Assembly: GCA_037355855.1 (NCBI GenBank) | Contig: CM074769.1 | Span: forward strand, 186,001 to 250,000 | DNA: 64,000 bases | Origin: Pseudo-nitzschia pungens | Taxonomy: Eukaryota; Bacillariophyta; Bacillariophyceae; Bacillariales; Bacillariaceae | Reading direction: 5' to 3' | Part shown: piece by piece, positions 52,246 through 63,975 of the stretch | Position numbering within the stretch: the first letter of the stretch is position 1 | Layout of the letters: each line of letters opens with the position of its first letter | Position numbers and translations under genes: made by a program | Notes under the pieces: generated by a model | What the model saw: the letters and a program-made list of their open reading frames with translations, nothing else | Told to the model about the DNA's origin: nothing | The model's database searches: none

Positions 52246-55200
52246 ATGGCTTCGACGGCATCGCCTGATCTACAGGGGGTGGCTCAAAAACTCCTGAGCG
52301 GAGAATTTGACATAAACTTGTTGGATCAAATAGTGGGGGCAGCGTACGATCCGATCTCCCCTCACCGCGCGGATGCAAATAAGGCTTTGATGCAACTGCA
52401 GGAGTCTCCAGAACTGTGGAAAATGGCAGATGGGATCATTGAACAGTCTAATAATCCGAATTCAAGATTCTTCGGACTCCAAGTACTGGACGATGCTATC
52501 AAAATCAGGTAAGTTTCGCGAAAGTTGTGAGAATTCTTGGACTAGTTGTTCGAAAAAATGCTGCCGGGCTTTAACTTGTGCAACTCGCGGCTAGATAGGT
52601 AAGCTGACGATATTACTTGTTCCTTCATTCCCAAACTCAAAGATGGAAGATAATACCGGCAGACCAAAAGGAGGGAATCAAAAACTATGTGGTTGGGAAG
52701 GTAATCAAAATGTCATCGGATGAAAACACAATGAAACAGGAAAAGGTTTTCATCGGTAAGCTCAATCTTACACTGGTAGAAATCCTCAAACAGGAGTGGC
52801 CCCAAAAGTGGCCTTCGTTTATCAGTGACCTCGTTGGATCGTCGAAGACATCGGAAATTCTATGCGAAAACAATATGCAAATTCTAAAGCTTCTGAGCGA
52901 AGAAGTTTTTGATTTTTCGAGGGATCAAATGGTTACCGAAAAGGTGAAAAGAATGAAAGAATCGCTGAATGGAGAGTTCTCACAAATCTTCCAGTTGTGC
53001 CAATTCGTTCTGGAGCGCAGCCAGAAACCTAGCTTGCTGCGAGTAACGCTGAAGACTTTGCAAAGATTTCTCACGTGGATCCCCCTGGGATTCATCTTTC
53101 AGACCAATCTGATCGAAGTTCTGCTGAACAAATTCTTCCCTGAACCCCTGTTCCGCAATCACGCCCTCGACTGTCTGACCGAAATCGGGACTCTCCAAGA
53201 TCTGGAGCCTACTTACGATCCTCTCTTTCGAGAGCTTTTTACAACATTTTTGCATCGCCTTAGAGATATTTTTGCTCCAGAAATGGATCTTCGACAGCCT
53301 TTCCAAGACGGCAGCGAGGAGGACTGTTTTTTCATCCAAAAGCTTGCGTTGTTTTTGAGTGGATTTTTCAAGGCACATCTCCGAGTGCTAGAAACCCCCG
53401 AGTCGGAACAAGCTCTAATCTCTGGAATGTTTTATCTGGTACGCATCTCTGAGATTCAAGATGTTGAAATCTTCCGTATCTGTCTCGAGGCGTGGCACAT
53501 GTTAGCCGAAGACCTTTACAAGGCTGATAATTCCCAGTCATCCTTTTACGATGGGTCTGCTACCAGTCGAGTTCTTAATTTGAACGGAGGAGGAGCGAAT
53601 TCTATGAATCGATCATCTCGGAAATTCGTCTACAGTTCTGTTTTGACCGGGGTACGACAGGTTATGATCGCCAATATGGCCAAACCAGAAGAGGTTTTGA
53701 TTGTGGAAGATGAAAACGGAGACATTGTTCGAGAAACGACAAAAGATACGGATGTTATCGCCCAATACAAAACAATGCGGGATACCCTGGTATACTTGAC
53801 TCATCTAAACTGCGAAGACACGGAATCCATCATGCTGTCGAAACTTTCGGATCAAGCCAGAATAGAATCACAATTCGATTGGAACATTTTGAATACACTA
53901 TGTTGGGCTATCGGTAGCATTTCTGGGGCCATGTCAGAGGATGAAGAAAAGAGATTTTTGGTGACTGTTATTAAAGATCTATTGGGTATGTGCGAACAGA
54001 AGAGAGGCAAGGACAACAAAGCGGTTGTAGCGAGTAACATCATGTACGTCGTTGGGCAGTACCCTCGATTTCTGAGGGCGCACTGGAAATTTTTGAAAAC
54101 TGTCGTCAACAAACTTTTTGAATTCATGCATGAAATACACCCTGGAGTGCAGGATATGGCCTGTGATACTTTCCTAAAAATCGCAACGAAATGCAAGCGA
54201 AAGTTTGTCACGTTGCAGCAGGATGAACAGGTTCCATTTATTAGTGAACTTGTAGAATCTTTGCCGTCTATTATCAGTGACCTTGAACCTCATCAAGTTC
54301 AAGCATTTTACGAAGCCGCTGGTTGCATGCTAAATGACAGGGGTCCTAATGTGGCGATCGATAGACAACTGCTTCAATCGAAGCTGATGGAGATGCCGAA
54401 TCGCACATGGGAAGTCATCATGGACCAAGCGAAAATTAGTGTCGAAAATCTAGTTGACCCTGCGACAATCAAGGAAATCATCAAAATTCTGAAGACCAAC
54501 AATCGACTTTGCAGAAGTGTGGGGGGATTATTCACGTATCAGCTGCAAACGTTCTTCATGGATATGCTTAATGTGTATCGAGTATATTCGGAACGAATTT
54601 CGGCTGCAGTCGCCCAGCAAGGTGCTATTGCCACCCAAATGAGTCTTGTTCGCACGATGCGCAGTGCGAAGAAAGAGGTACTTCGCTTACTTATTACGTT
54701 CATTGACAAGAGCGGTCCGCCAGAAGCCGAGCCTGTGACCGTGGCGAGGGGATTCATTCCTCCCGTTTTGGACCCGATCCTTGGCGATTACAAACGAAAC
54801 ATTGCGGGAGCTCGCGATCCAGAGGTTCTCACATTGTTTACCACGGTTGTTGAAAAGCTGAAATCCAATGTTGTCGATGAAGTACCAAAGATTATGGAAG
54901 CCGTCTTTGAATGCACATTGGAAATGATAAACAAAAACTTCGAAGATTTCCCCGAGCACAGAATCCGTTTCTATGAATTCCTAAAAGCTGTCAACCAGCA
55001 CTGCTTCCCTGCTCTCTTCAATATCCCTCCGGAACATCAAAAGTTGGTCGTGCACGCTGTTGTCTGGGCCATGAAACACAAAGAAAGAAACATTTCCGAC
55101 ACGGTAAGTCTGTTTCCATCATTGGCTGGTTATTTTGTTTGGCGTGTCGATTGCGCGTAGTGGAAACTTACTCATGTTCGTCTCATTGTCTTGCCATCAT

Positions 55201-55765
55201 TTTGTATTTGGGAAAAAAGGGTTTGGATATTTTACACGAACTCCTGCAAAATGTCGGGAGAACGCCAAATGTCGCACAAGCGTTTTATCAGCAGTATCTT
55301 CTGTCACTGATCCAGGACGTCTTTGCGGTCATGACCGATAGATTCCATAAATCCGGGTTCAAAATGCACGCAACCCTACTCCGATTGATGTTTCACCTCG
55401 TGCAAGCGAATCAGGTGACCGTTCCCCTGTTTGATCCATCCGTCCAACCACCGGGGCAGACCAATCCTGCCTATCTGCGCGAGTATATTGGCAGCCTGTT
55501 GATCACCAGCTTTCCAAATTTGTCAAAGAGCCAGGTATCGAAATTCGTCGACGGTATGTTTGACATCAAGATGGACCTGTCCACATTCAAGACCCATTTG
55601 CGAGATTTCCTCATCGAGTTGAAGGAGTTCAATGCGGAAGACAACTCGGCTCTGTATTCGGAAGAACAAGAAGCCGAGCGACAGCGACAAGAGCAAGCCA
55701 TGATGGCTCAACGAAGCGCTGTTCCGGGTATGCTAAAACCATCCGAAATTGATAATGATTTATAA
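52246..55765 (+). CDS. XPO1: Exportin-1 (CRM1)
   Basis: Three exons, 52246-52508, 52643-55103 and 55220-55765; introns of 134 and 116 bp are GT-AG and keep frame, giving 1089 aa, close to human (1071) and yeast (1084) CRM1. The ATG at 52246 is the first in frame. The N-terminal importin-beta-like region spans the first junction ([19 protein letters not shown]). Very conserved blocks: [20 protein letters not shown], then [19 protein letters not shown], then [20 protein letters not shown]. The cysteine in MACDTF corresponds to the leptomycin B-reactive residue of human CRM1 (Cys528), so the protein is predicted to be drug-sensitive. It exports leucine-rich NES cargo from the nucleus with Ran-GTP. 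Acidic C-terminal tail ends ...[13 protein letters not shown]. Confidence 0.97.
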
Positions 55766-56051
55766 GCAGGGGAAAAGTAACATCATCGTGAAATAAATAA
55801 ATAAGGAATATTTTGGCTAACACACTGATTTTCATTATTTCTGGAAGACCAGTAAATACTATAGTAGTAGTATATACTTCGTATATAATAGATAGTAATA
55901 TCATGATAGTGTAGTTGTCACGGTGCCACCAATTGTTGTGTTTGTTTCGAATACGAACTAGTCAAGCCGGAATCTATCCGAGGGATAATTTCGACATCTG
56001 AGCACCACGAGTTAACGATGTGACATTGCCAAGTCGGTCCTGTCAACAGGA

Positions 56052-58219
56052 TCACCCAATCACGGGATCCCATATCTGACGCAAGGAGAGAAAGGAGAGA
56101 AAAAAAGTGAGGGATTTACACGTGCACGTACAATAGTCGAATGTGGACCACCAATATGGTTTCGCGACGGCCATAGGCGTAAGAACGAGCATTGTTGTTT
56201 TCTGTAGCAGAATTGTCAGAAACACACAACACAACACAACACAGCACAACACAGCACAACACAGCACAGCACAGCACAACACAGCACAGCACAGCACAAC
56301 ACAACACAAAACAAGCGAACGAACGAAAACGAACGTACCCACAGGTTCGCCAGCCATTTGTTGCCGGCGAGAACCTTGTTGCCTCCGTGTTGCGACAGGT
56401 CATCGAGATTCCCGTCCTCCAGCGTGTTGTAGAACAGAACGGCCTTTCCGACCTCGGGTTTGATTTCCAGTCCCTCCGCATTGTGATTGTTGATCGCCCG
56501 GGGAAAGCGTGTCTCTCCCCCCTCCTCCACGTCGTTGAGATAGATCAGCAGCGTTGCGAATCGAGACGGCTGGTGCCGATCGTTGATGGACGGAGCCACA
56601 AAGTCGTGGTGGGGCGTGTATTCCTCTCCTGTCTTGTAGCGCACGACCTGCAGTGATTCCGCAATGGAGTGGTGCTGGGCGCTGGAGTCGTGGAGTTTCC
56701 GGAAGAGTTCGGGATCAATGTTGGTGGCCCTTGCGGTTCGTTCGTATATCTGGTCGATGAGATCGCTGGTGTGTCGTGACAACCAGGCGTTGCTGGAGCT
56801 CCGGGTCGACTTGTCCCGGCTCTGGGTCGCCAGCGGTCCCGAGTGCAGCGTCGATTCGGTGAGGCCCTGTTGCAGGCCCAACCGAATGACCTCACGGCAC
56901 TCGTCCGGCGTCAAAAAGTTTTCAATGGTGAAGACACGCGGTCGGACCGATGCGACCCTCAGGGTCATTTCGCTTTCGCTTTCCCTTTCGCCGTTACCCA
57001 CGCGGTGTTCCTGGCCAATGTAGGAAGCCTCGTGCATGTGGAGCAGGGGAAAGGGTCTCGGAAAGTTTCCGAGCCACGTGCGTCCCGAGACAATCGTGTA
57101 GTCTCGGGCAAAGGCCTTATTGATCATCTGTCTCTGGTACATTGCATAGTACGCGGTGGCATCGTCCCTGGCTCTGAGGCTGTCCTTGAGTTCCGTCGCG
57201 TTCTTGGGTTCGTAAAACACGAGTGCCGTATCGGACGTGACCACCCAGTGCTGGAGAACCCTCGCCGGATCGTAGATGGGAGTCACGTGGAACGAATGCC
57301 CCGGCATGGTCGCCGTGCCGATCGATTCCATCGGGGGAATTTCTCCCACCAGCTTTCTGGAATCTTCGTGTCCTCCCTTTCCGTCCCAGTAGAGCAGAAC
57401 GGGATTGGTGTCCAGGTTCACAAACTTTGCGGCAAATCCTGTAAAAGACAAGGGCGGTTGTTGCAGTTTTCGTTTTCGTTCGTCGGAGGATTTCTTCACC
57501 ACGCTCGAGGTCTTGATCTTTTCGTTGAGCAGTTCGGGATAGATTTCTTCCAGAGTGGGGTCTTTGTAATAGAACGTGGTCCCCCGGAACTTTCTCTCGG
57601 AAGGACTGGTTTGGTGTTGTTCCAGCAGGCAGCGGAATTCGGCGTTGTCGGCGAGGCTCGCCGAAAGATCGTCCTTCCCGCTGTCGCTGTCGCTGCCCGC
57701 AAGAGCAACCGCCACGGAAGCATCGGTCTCTTTGTAGGAATCGTCTCCGTTTTCGTCCGCGGCATACAAGGCCAGGAGGGAATCGAATTGATCGCGGGGA
57801 AGATAGAAATCCATCGAGTGCAATCTCTTCGAGGAGTCGCTCGTGAGCTGTCGAACGCGCTCGTGCTCGTGCTGTTGCTGTTGCAGATCCTGGTGGCAAA
57901 AGCTAACGTTGGCCGTTCTTGAGAATCCCTCCAGGTGATCGTGCTTCTTCACCGAGTTTCGGAGGAGCAAAAGGCTGGACAGCGGGGAAGTCGGATTCTG
58001 GTTGTAAAAGTGAACCGCAACCGAGGCAAGCACGGCCACCAGAATGGCCACGAGATGCTCTTTCCAGAAGGGGACGTCGCTTCGATCGTCGATTTCATTG
58101 TCGTCATCGTCATTGTCATCGTCGCATTCGTCTTCGTAATCCTCATCGTTGTCGGATTCAAAGGTTTCCGTTGGTTCGGGTTCCATCTCTCCAAAGCCTT
58201 CGCAGGTTTTCTTCTTCAT
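56052..58219 (-). CDS. Prolyl 4-hydroxylase alpha-subunit-like membrane protein
   Basis: Two exons, 58219-56339 and 56075-56052, GT-AG intron of 263 bp; 634 aa. The last exon is only 24 nt and adds IWDPVIG, completing the usual C-terminus (ANLW/IWDP). Start at 58219 is chosen because upstream codons are simple sequence. Residues 20-48 are highly acidic; 55-72 form a signal-anchor (HLVAILVAVLASVAVHFY), so the enzyme is a type II ER/Golgi protein. The 2-oxoglutarate/Fe(II) oxygenase domain starts at PRVFTIENFLTPDECREVI; iron ligands are H and D in TPHHDFVAP and H in DLSQHGGNKVLAGNKWLANLW, with Lys after it for 2-oxoglutarate. It hydroxylates prolines in secreted or wall proteins. The intron contains a CACAACACAG-type pentamer array. 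It converges on exportin-1 with 286 bp between stops. Confidence 0.9.
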
Positions 58220-61200
58220 GGTGATTCTCGTAACAATGGTTGCCGTTTCCAACGACGGTGGTGTTGTCCAAAAAATGGCGTAAGCGGACGGTGCTATCGG
58301 TAATCGGTACGGTAACCTTACGGCATTGCGTCGGTCAACGACAAGCGAGTCAAGAGTCAAAAGAGACCGATTGTTGATGATTGATGATTGAGAGAACTTG
58401 AAAACTCGATGGAAAAAATAGCATAGTTTTTTGAGATGAAAGGATTGGCTCGTGACTGCGCCGACTTCCGCGAGCCGAGCGGGGTAAAATTTTAAAAAAT
58501 GACTCGGGACTGGACTGACGGACAAGTGATTGTTTGCGATGGAATGCATGAACGAATGAATGCATCATCCATCATCCATCATGAACCCTCATTAAAAAAA
58601 ATTATTTTAACCATCAACGGTCTCATCTCATCTCATCTCATCTCATCTCATCTCATCTCAATCATCAATCATCGCAATAAACGATCATCGTCGAATTTTG
58701 AATTTAAGAGTTTTCATACCGGTATAAATACAGCGGTGTCTATTGCCCAAAGTCCAGCGTTCAATGAACACATGCAGTACTGGTACTTCTATGACCAACG
58801 ACACCAACTCCATGTTCCTGTCTCTGATAACAAACCAATGGTATGGAGAAGAGAGGATGCTTGAACACCAAACTCGTTGGTGTCGTTGACGCTCACCCAC
58901 ATACGACGACCACGACTACTACTCTACTACTACTAAAGTACTCGTACTAGTAGTAGTCAAATCGAAGCACAGCGAATGAATGAATGAATGAATGGATGGA
59001 TCCATCCAGCCATCAGTCTACCCACAACGAGACACCGACCTGGAGTGATCGGCACCGGCGCCGTGTGTGTGTATGTGTGTGTGTGTGTGTGTGTCAGCGC
59101 GGGCAAGTGTGGAAGGATCATCTCGTGAGACAAAAGAAACAACCACCACCCGCAATGAATGAATGAATGAATGATACAGATAGGAACTCTGTCGCTCCCA
59201 AAAGAGAGCTCGAATTGAACCGTCGACCGAACGAATGGAGTACGATTTGCCCCTCCCCCTCCACAAACACAAACACAAACACACATCAAAAAAGCCACAC
59301 ACGGAGCCACAAGAGCCCGCCTTCGAACGGAACGCGCTCCCTTTGCAAGACACCATGCCACACCACACCACAATGCCCATCAATTGTCCGGCCACTTTGG
59401 CGTTATTTGGTGGTCGATGAAACCCTGGAGGCGCGGAAACGGCGACGACTGAGGGCAGTGCGAGGTCGTGGAGCGGACCACGAACGCTCTGTTGCTCGAA
59501 TTGGTGCAATGGCAATGGCAATAGCAATGGCAATAGCAATGGCAATGGCAATGGCAATGGCAATCTAAAGGGCGATTGAATGCAAGAGCAATCGAACCAA
59601 ACCGACTGGTACCGGCAAACCGGCAGAACCAGATCATCTCCGACGCGCATGACTGATACAATGAAGGATTGGATCTACAACACTGCAAAGTGCGCGAATC
59701 ATCCTGGGTGTTGCCGATGCCGATGTCGTTGCATGTCGTTGCCGTGCGATTCATCCTCGGCGTTGCTGATGCCGATTTCGTTGCCGATGTCGTTGCCGAT
59801 GTCGTTGCCGATGTCGTTGCCGATGCATCCGTCCGTTTGATCGGGAGCTTTCCGGCAAAAATGTCTTACGACAATGTGCCAAGAGCCCTATCTGTCTTTC
59901 TCTCTAGCTTATCAAAGGCAAGGAAAATGATTGGCAGCAATGCCATTGTCGTGACAGTTGCGGCAATCGGACGGAACGGAACGGAACGGAACGGAACTGA
60001 ACGAACCATTCGATTCTACGATCCAAACGGATCAAAACCAAGAGGGATCGGAAGCGGACTGCGACCGCGAACAAAGAGCAAACGAATGACACAGCAAGCG
60101 ACAAGGGCATGCGAAACAACGCTCCGTCAGCACTGTCGCAATCGGTACGAAAGGAACCCGCGTACCATGTAACGACCAGCGGCAAAGACCGGAATCTATC
60201 CTCATAGAATAGAATGGAATTCTGAGTAGTGCCAAACCCGTCCCACACATACAACGCATGTGCAGACTACAGAAGAAAAGTAAACCGACGCTGAACCGAA
60301 AGATGCGAACTGTATGATGCATTTGTACGACGACGACCACTATGAGGAGGAGGAGGAGGAGGAGAGTGTTCTACCGGTTGCCGTACCGCACAGTCATATC
60401 GTAGTCGTTACAAATTGGGGCATCGCCAATGACTTTGATTACGGTCACGACTCCCTTGATAAAAAAAATCATCCGAAGAAAGCACCGGCGTTTCGAAATT
60501 CCGATAACGTGTTTCGATCGCTCCTATTTGGTTCGACAACGACAACGACAACGACATCAACAGGGACATCAGCAGCAACCAACATTGAAAATAATCTCTA
60601 TCGACAAAAAAGTACAGGTACTTGTGGACCATCCTTCCGTTTATTGCAACAATCTTATGAAGCCATGAACATTTTGTTTCGTAAATTAACGTTTCGTTTA
60701 CTAAAGTTACCGATGCAGAGCTGATAACAGTAATACTATTATGCATCTCCTTTACTTTATACGTGTACTCACACGGAAGCAAGGTCACAAAAAGTTTCAC
60801 CAAAAAGGAAAAACACAACGGTGGACAATCCAGCCGCCATACGGGAAAGTACGCACCATCCTTGCAAGTCAGCGTCTGAAATCATCGCCATGAAAACCGA
60901 TAACAACAAGGCGCCCAGAGCACCGATCGTAGATGCACCGGCACTCGCGTTTGCAGCGTTTTCGCGTTTGCAGCGTTTTCGGTGTAGAGAGCGATGGCCG
61001 ACGCAAAGGGACTGGTGCCACTATCGTCTTGGAATGAACGCTTCGGTGTCGTCGCCCAAAAAGAAAGCGAAGCGCTCCGACAAGCGATGGCCGGAAGCGG
61101 CATCGCTTAGAGACACATCGCCACTGCAGGAAAAACTGCTTTCTCCCTTGAAAAAAAAAAAACCGTGGTAACAAGGCAAATGGAACCAACAGATTGGGAA

Positions 61201-61221
61201 CCCGCGGTGGATCCTTTGGTA
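58220..61221. repeat. Long repeat-rich intergenic region
   Basis: About 3 kb with only one weak gene candidate (60314-60724). TCATC pentamers (58622-58660), GAATG tetra/pentamers (58977-58995, 59157-59172), a GT microsatellite (59063-59092), CAATGG hexamers (59508-59562), GTTGCCGATGTC repeats (59780-59825), GGAACGGAAC (59970-59995). Open frames across 59000-60200 on both strands are translations of these repeats. A poly-A tract is at 61150-61162. Confidence 0.55.
60314..60724 (+). CDS. Doubtful small hypothetical protein
   Basis: 136 aa, starting MMHLYDDDHYEEEEEEESV, then VPHSHIVVVTNWGIANDFDYG, a Thr-rich repeat and a basic C-terminus. No domain, signal or neighbour supports it, and half of it is simple repeat. 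The middle (IVVVTNWGIANDFDYGHDS) is the only protein-like part. Reported as a weak candidate only. Confidence 0.2.
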   Translation: MMHLYDDDHYEEEEEEESVLPVAVPHSHIVVVTNWGIANDFDYGHDSLDKKNHPKKAPAFRNSDNVFRSLLFGSTTTTTTTSTGTSAATNIENNLYRQKSTGTCGPSFRLLQQSYEAMNILFRKLTFRLLKLPMQS

Positions 61222-61643
61222 TCACGGGCGTTGGAAGCATCCACAACCCTGGTCAGGGCATCCGGAACGGAATTCTTTGAACAGCGTACGAGCCGCACCC
61301 CCGTTGGAGCAGACTACCTTGACAAAGCCTGTGACATTGCAACCGTCATCAATGTAGTTTTTGGTAGGACGAACACAAACACCAAATTCGTCAAGCCATC
61401 TTGTAGATGGAAGCGGCAGGTCGGCCAAGGGCACACAAGAAAGCATCAGCATCGACGATCTTGGTAATGGAATGGAATCTTGGTAGATATCTTTCTCTTC
61501 GTACTCAATGGTCACTGTGTCGTTGAAATTTTGGAACTCTGCCGGATACTCAAACTTCACCTTCAAGACATTATCAACAATAGAAAGATACTCCACTCCA
61601 GGAGTGGAAGGATCAACGTCCAACTTTTTGGCAGCTCTGGCAC
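61222..61643 (-). CDS. Probable last exon of an unidentified gene, Cys-rich C-terminus
   Basis: A frame beginning at a good acceptor (poly-T then GCAG at 61644-61646) runs ARAAKKLDVDPSTPGVEYL, SIVDNVLKVKFEYPAEFQNF, NDTVTIEYEEKDIY, then a Cys-containing C-terminal part with FGVCVRPTKNYIDDGCNV and GCPDQGCGCFQRP, stop at 61222. A second frame from about 61467 reads KIVDADAFLCALGRPAASIY and stops near 61395, so alternative splicing or a frameshift cannot be excluded. A possible preceding exon (donor GTAAGA at about 61755) reads YTAATSSQGEVALC and would join in phase, but the true 5' end was not found. It could be a small secreted protein. Function unknown. Confidence 0.4.
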
Positions 61644-62142
61644 CTGCAAAAAAATATAGGATTTGCATTCGCAGAAATCATGAGTGAGAGTTTTGTTGAC
61701 ACAAATCATTATGATAATCTAAGTTTCAAAACAAAAACAAGGGACAACTTCATTCTTACAAAGAGCAACTTCTCCTTGACTGCTGGTTGCTGCTGTATAG
61801 GCTGCAAATTATGTATTCTGCAGCATCTGAATCATTCAAAACAATGATAATGAAAGACGAAATCTATTTGTGTGAGGAGCAATTTGGGATCAGAAAATCC
61901 AAAATGTTCAACGAAGGTAGACAACAGTCAACTTACAAATTGCAGTCTCTGGAGTCAGTGGTTTCAATTATAGTCAAGGTTGCGTCATAGAGACACAAAC
62001 CTCGGTATCGATGTTGATTCTAGATGGTGTGGACTCAAGCCGATAAAACACATTCTTTCTTTGTAAGTAGCCGATTCTAACTTTGAGTAGCTTATTGTCT
62101 AATAGTGGTACTATGCTATGATGTGGCGCGGATCCGATTGCA
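61644..62142. other. Region upstream of the unidentified exon
   Basis: May contain small upstream exons of the minus-strand gene: candidate exon 61756-61799, and an open stretch between TCTAG and GTAAGT at about 61939-62020 (YDATLTIIETTDSRDC). Phases of these pieces do not all agree, so no model is given. Confidence 0.3.
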
Positions 62143-63975
62143 TCAGCACGCAAATGTTGCGATTCCCCGTTCCCGGAAAGCCGACGGCCTCGACGATTTT
62201 TTCGTTCGGTCCGCGCGGTGGTGGTGATACCCCGATCCTACGGCATCGAAGGAAGAGTCTGCCAGCAGGGAATTCTCGTGATCCTCGTACAGAGAGGTCC
62301 GGGCGTCCTTCTGGGCCCCAAACTTATCCAGGCTCGCCGTGATGTTTGACAGGCAATGGGCCATCTCATCGTCGCCGAGCCTGTTGCGCTGGGTCGAGGG
62401 GTTCGTCGGAATTGTCGTGTCGCTGCAGGAGGTCGACTCGGAATATGAAAAACCAATGCCGCTGTGTTGTTGCTCGGCTAGGGTGGCAAAGCTGTGATCG
62501 TTGGTAAAGCTGACGAGCGGGTTTAAGTTGTTGCTATTGCTGTTGTTCTCCGAGGACGACTCGATTCGGATGCCCTCCACAATCATCATCTGCATCATTC
62601 CCTCCCGCAGCAGATAGGGAAAGAGATGGTTTTCTACCAGCCCCAACGAGTTGGAAATGTCCAGATCGTGGGGCAGGTACACAATGACCGCCGAGTCCCA
62701 CAGGTATTCCCGGAGATCGTCGTAGACGAACAAAATCTCCGCTAGGGTCCGCAGATCGTCCAGGGTCCACTCCAGCTCAATGTCCTCGGCAACGGCCTCC
62801 AGGGCAGGCTTGTGCTCGTCGAAGCTGCCATGGGGAGTGCCGCTGACACTGACGCTGGGACTGCTTCCGCCGCTGCTGTTTGGCTTGCGTGGTTCCAGGA
62901 GGCTCTGCTTTACGAGCTTGCGCGCGTGGGACTTGGTGCTCTCCAGGCCGCACCGAAAAGCGATCTGAGTCAGCATCAGCAGATTGGACAGACTGATCTG
63001 CCGGCGGCTCCTGTAAGCGCCGGCGCCTCGTTCGTTCTCGCGGCCAACGCCGGCCCGCAGCCCGTTTTGCAGCACAAAGGTGTCGACCGCCGACAGGAGT
63101 GGCAACGCCTTGAACTCGACGAACCAGGGCAGGACCACGGCCAGGTTCTTCCAGTGGATGGTTTCCCAGGCGTCCGTGGCGCCGTTCTTGGCAAAGAATT
63201 CCATGACGGCCTCGAACTCATCGGGCGAATGCGTCGACAGATCGACGTAGGAGAAGCGATCGTTGACCTTCTTGAGGTGGCTCCAGAAATACTTTGAGAC
63301 AAAGCCAATGCTGTTGCCGGGGAGGGGGTACTCCTGGTCTCCGACCAGAACCACTATTTCCCCCGTGCCGGGATCGACGCCATCGTAGTGCGACGTGCAG
63401 GCCGGCGTCAGGGGCCGGTGGCCCTCTTCGTCCTTGTCGACGGCGACGGGCCGGAACCCTCCCTCGGACGAAAACGAAGACCGGCGTCGCCGCGTAAGGA
63501 GCTCGCGGTTGGTGTTGGTGTTGGGGGAAGCCTCCATGGAAGCGGTCTCCTGGCTGTCGTCGCTGAAGCTGCTGCCCACCGTTGAGGGGGTTGGGCACGG
63601 AGGGGGAGATAGCGAGTGCGGATGTGAATGTGAACGCGATTGTGAGCTAGACCGCGAGCGAGACCGCTGCCGCGATTGTTGAGACTTGTACGGCTCGAAG
63701 GAAGAGGACCGATCCGTCCCGTGCGAGCTCGAGTGGTGGTTCACACCGCACGGATTGGCAAAGGTGTACGCGAGCGACCTGGCCGAGGCGAGGGTTTCCT
63801 CGTCGAAGGTGTGCTTGATGCAGTCGTTGGAAGAATCCATCATGTTGATGTTATTGCACGCCGATGAGGGGTTGTTCTTGGAAGTTGATGACGGCGACGG
63901 AGAGGGCGGCGACCGTGGGTGGAGGTGATCTCTCCCGAGAGAGGGAGGGCACCGGATCTTTTCGCACGTGCTCAT
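62143..63975 (-). CDS. BTB/POZ-domain-like protein
   Basis: 610 aa from the ATG at 63975; the frame is also open from there to the window end, so a further upstream start or exon is possible. The first 190 residues are disordered: Pro/Ser-rich, an Arg/Ser/His repeat (SRQRSRSRSSSQSRSHSHPH) and an RRRR patch. Residues about 205-260 read EIVVLVGDQEYPLPGNSIGF, VSKYFWSHLKK...RFSYVDLSTHSPDEFEAVMEFF, which has the strand-helix order of a BTB/POZ fold ('substance defined, measured, placed against others'). Next come helical segments (LLMLTQIAFRCGLESTKSHA; LEWTLDDLRTLAEILFVYDD) like a BACK region, then a Ser/Asn-rich tail. BTB proteins mediate dimerisation or act as cullin-3 adaptors. The family call is moderate because sequence conservation in BTB is low. 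Confidence 0.6.
   Translation of the reverse strand: MSTCEKIRCPPSLGRDHLHPRSPPSPSPSSTSKNNPSSACNNINMMDSSNDCIKHTFDEETLASARSLAYTFANPCGVNHHSSSHGTDRSSSFEPYKSQQSRQRSRSRSSSQSRSHSHPHSLSPPPCPTPSTVGSSFSDDSQETASMEASPNTNTNRELLTRRRRSSFSSEGGFRPVAVDKDEEGHRPLTPACTSHYDGVDPGTGEIVVLVGDQEYPLPGNSIGFVSKYFWSHLKKVNDRFSYVDLSTHSPDEFEAVMEFFAKNGATDAWETIHWKNLAVVLPWFVEFKALPLLSAVDTFVLQNGLRAGVGRENERGAGAYRSRRQISLSNLLMLTQIAFRCGLESTKSHARKLVKQSLLEPRKPNSSGGSSPSVSVSGTPHGSFDEHKPALEAVAEDIELEWTLDDLRTLAEILFVYDDLREYLWDSAVIVYLPHDLDISNSLGLVENHLFPYLLREGMMQMMIVEGIRIESSSENNSNSNNLNPLVSFTNDHSFATLAEQQHSGIGFSYSESTSCSDTTIPTNPSTQRNRLGDDEMAHCLSNITASLDKFGAQKDARTSLYEDHENSLLADSSFDAVGSGYHHHRADRTKKSSRPSAFRERGIATFAC

Noticed and set aside
56192..56656. 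Frames across the CACAA array
   Set aside because: Lie in the P4H intron and antisense to its exon; simple repeat translation.
59018..60172. Several 100-200 codon frames on both strands
   Set aside because: Composed of tetramer, hexamer and GT repeats; no motif.
60821..61171. 116-codon + strand frame
   Set aside because: Lys-rich tail comes from a poly-A tract, no domain, and the overlapping minus strand is equally open.
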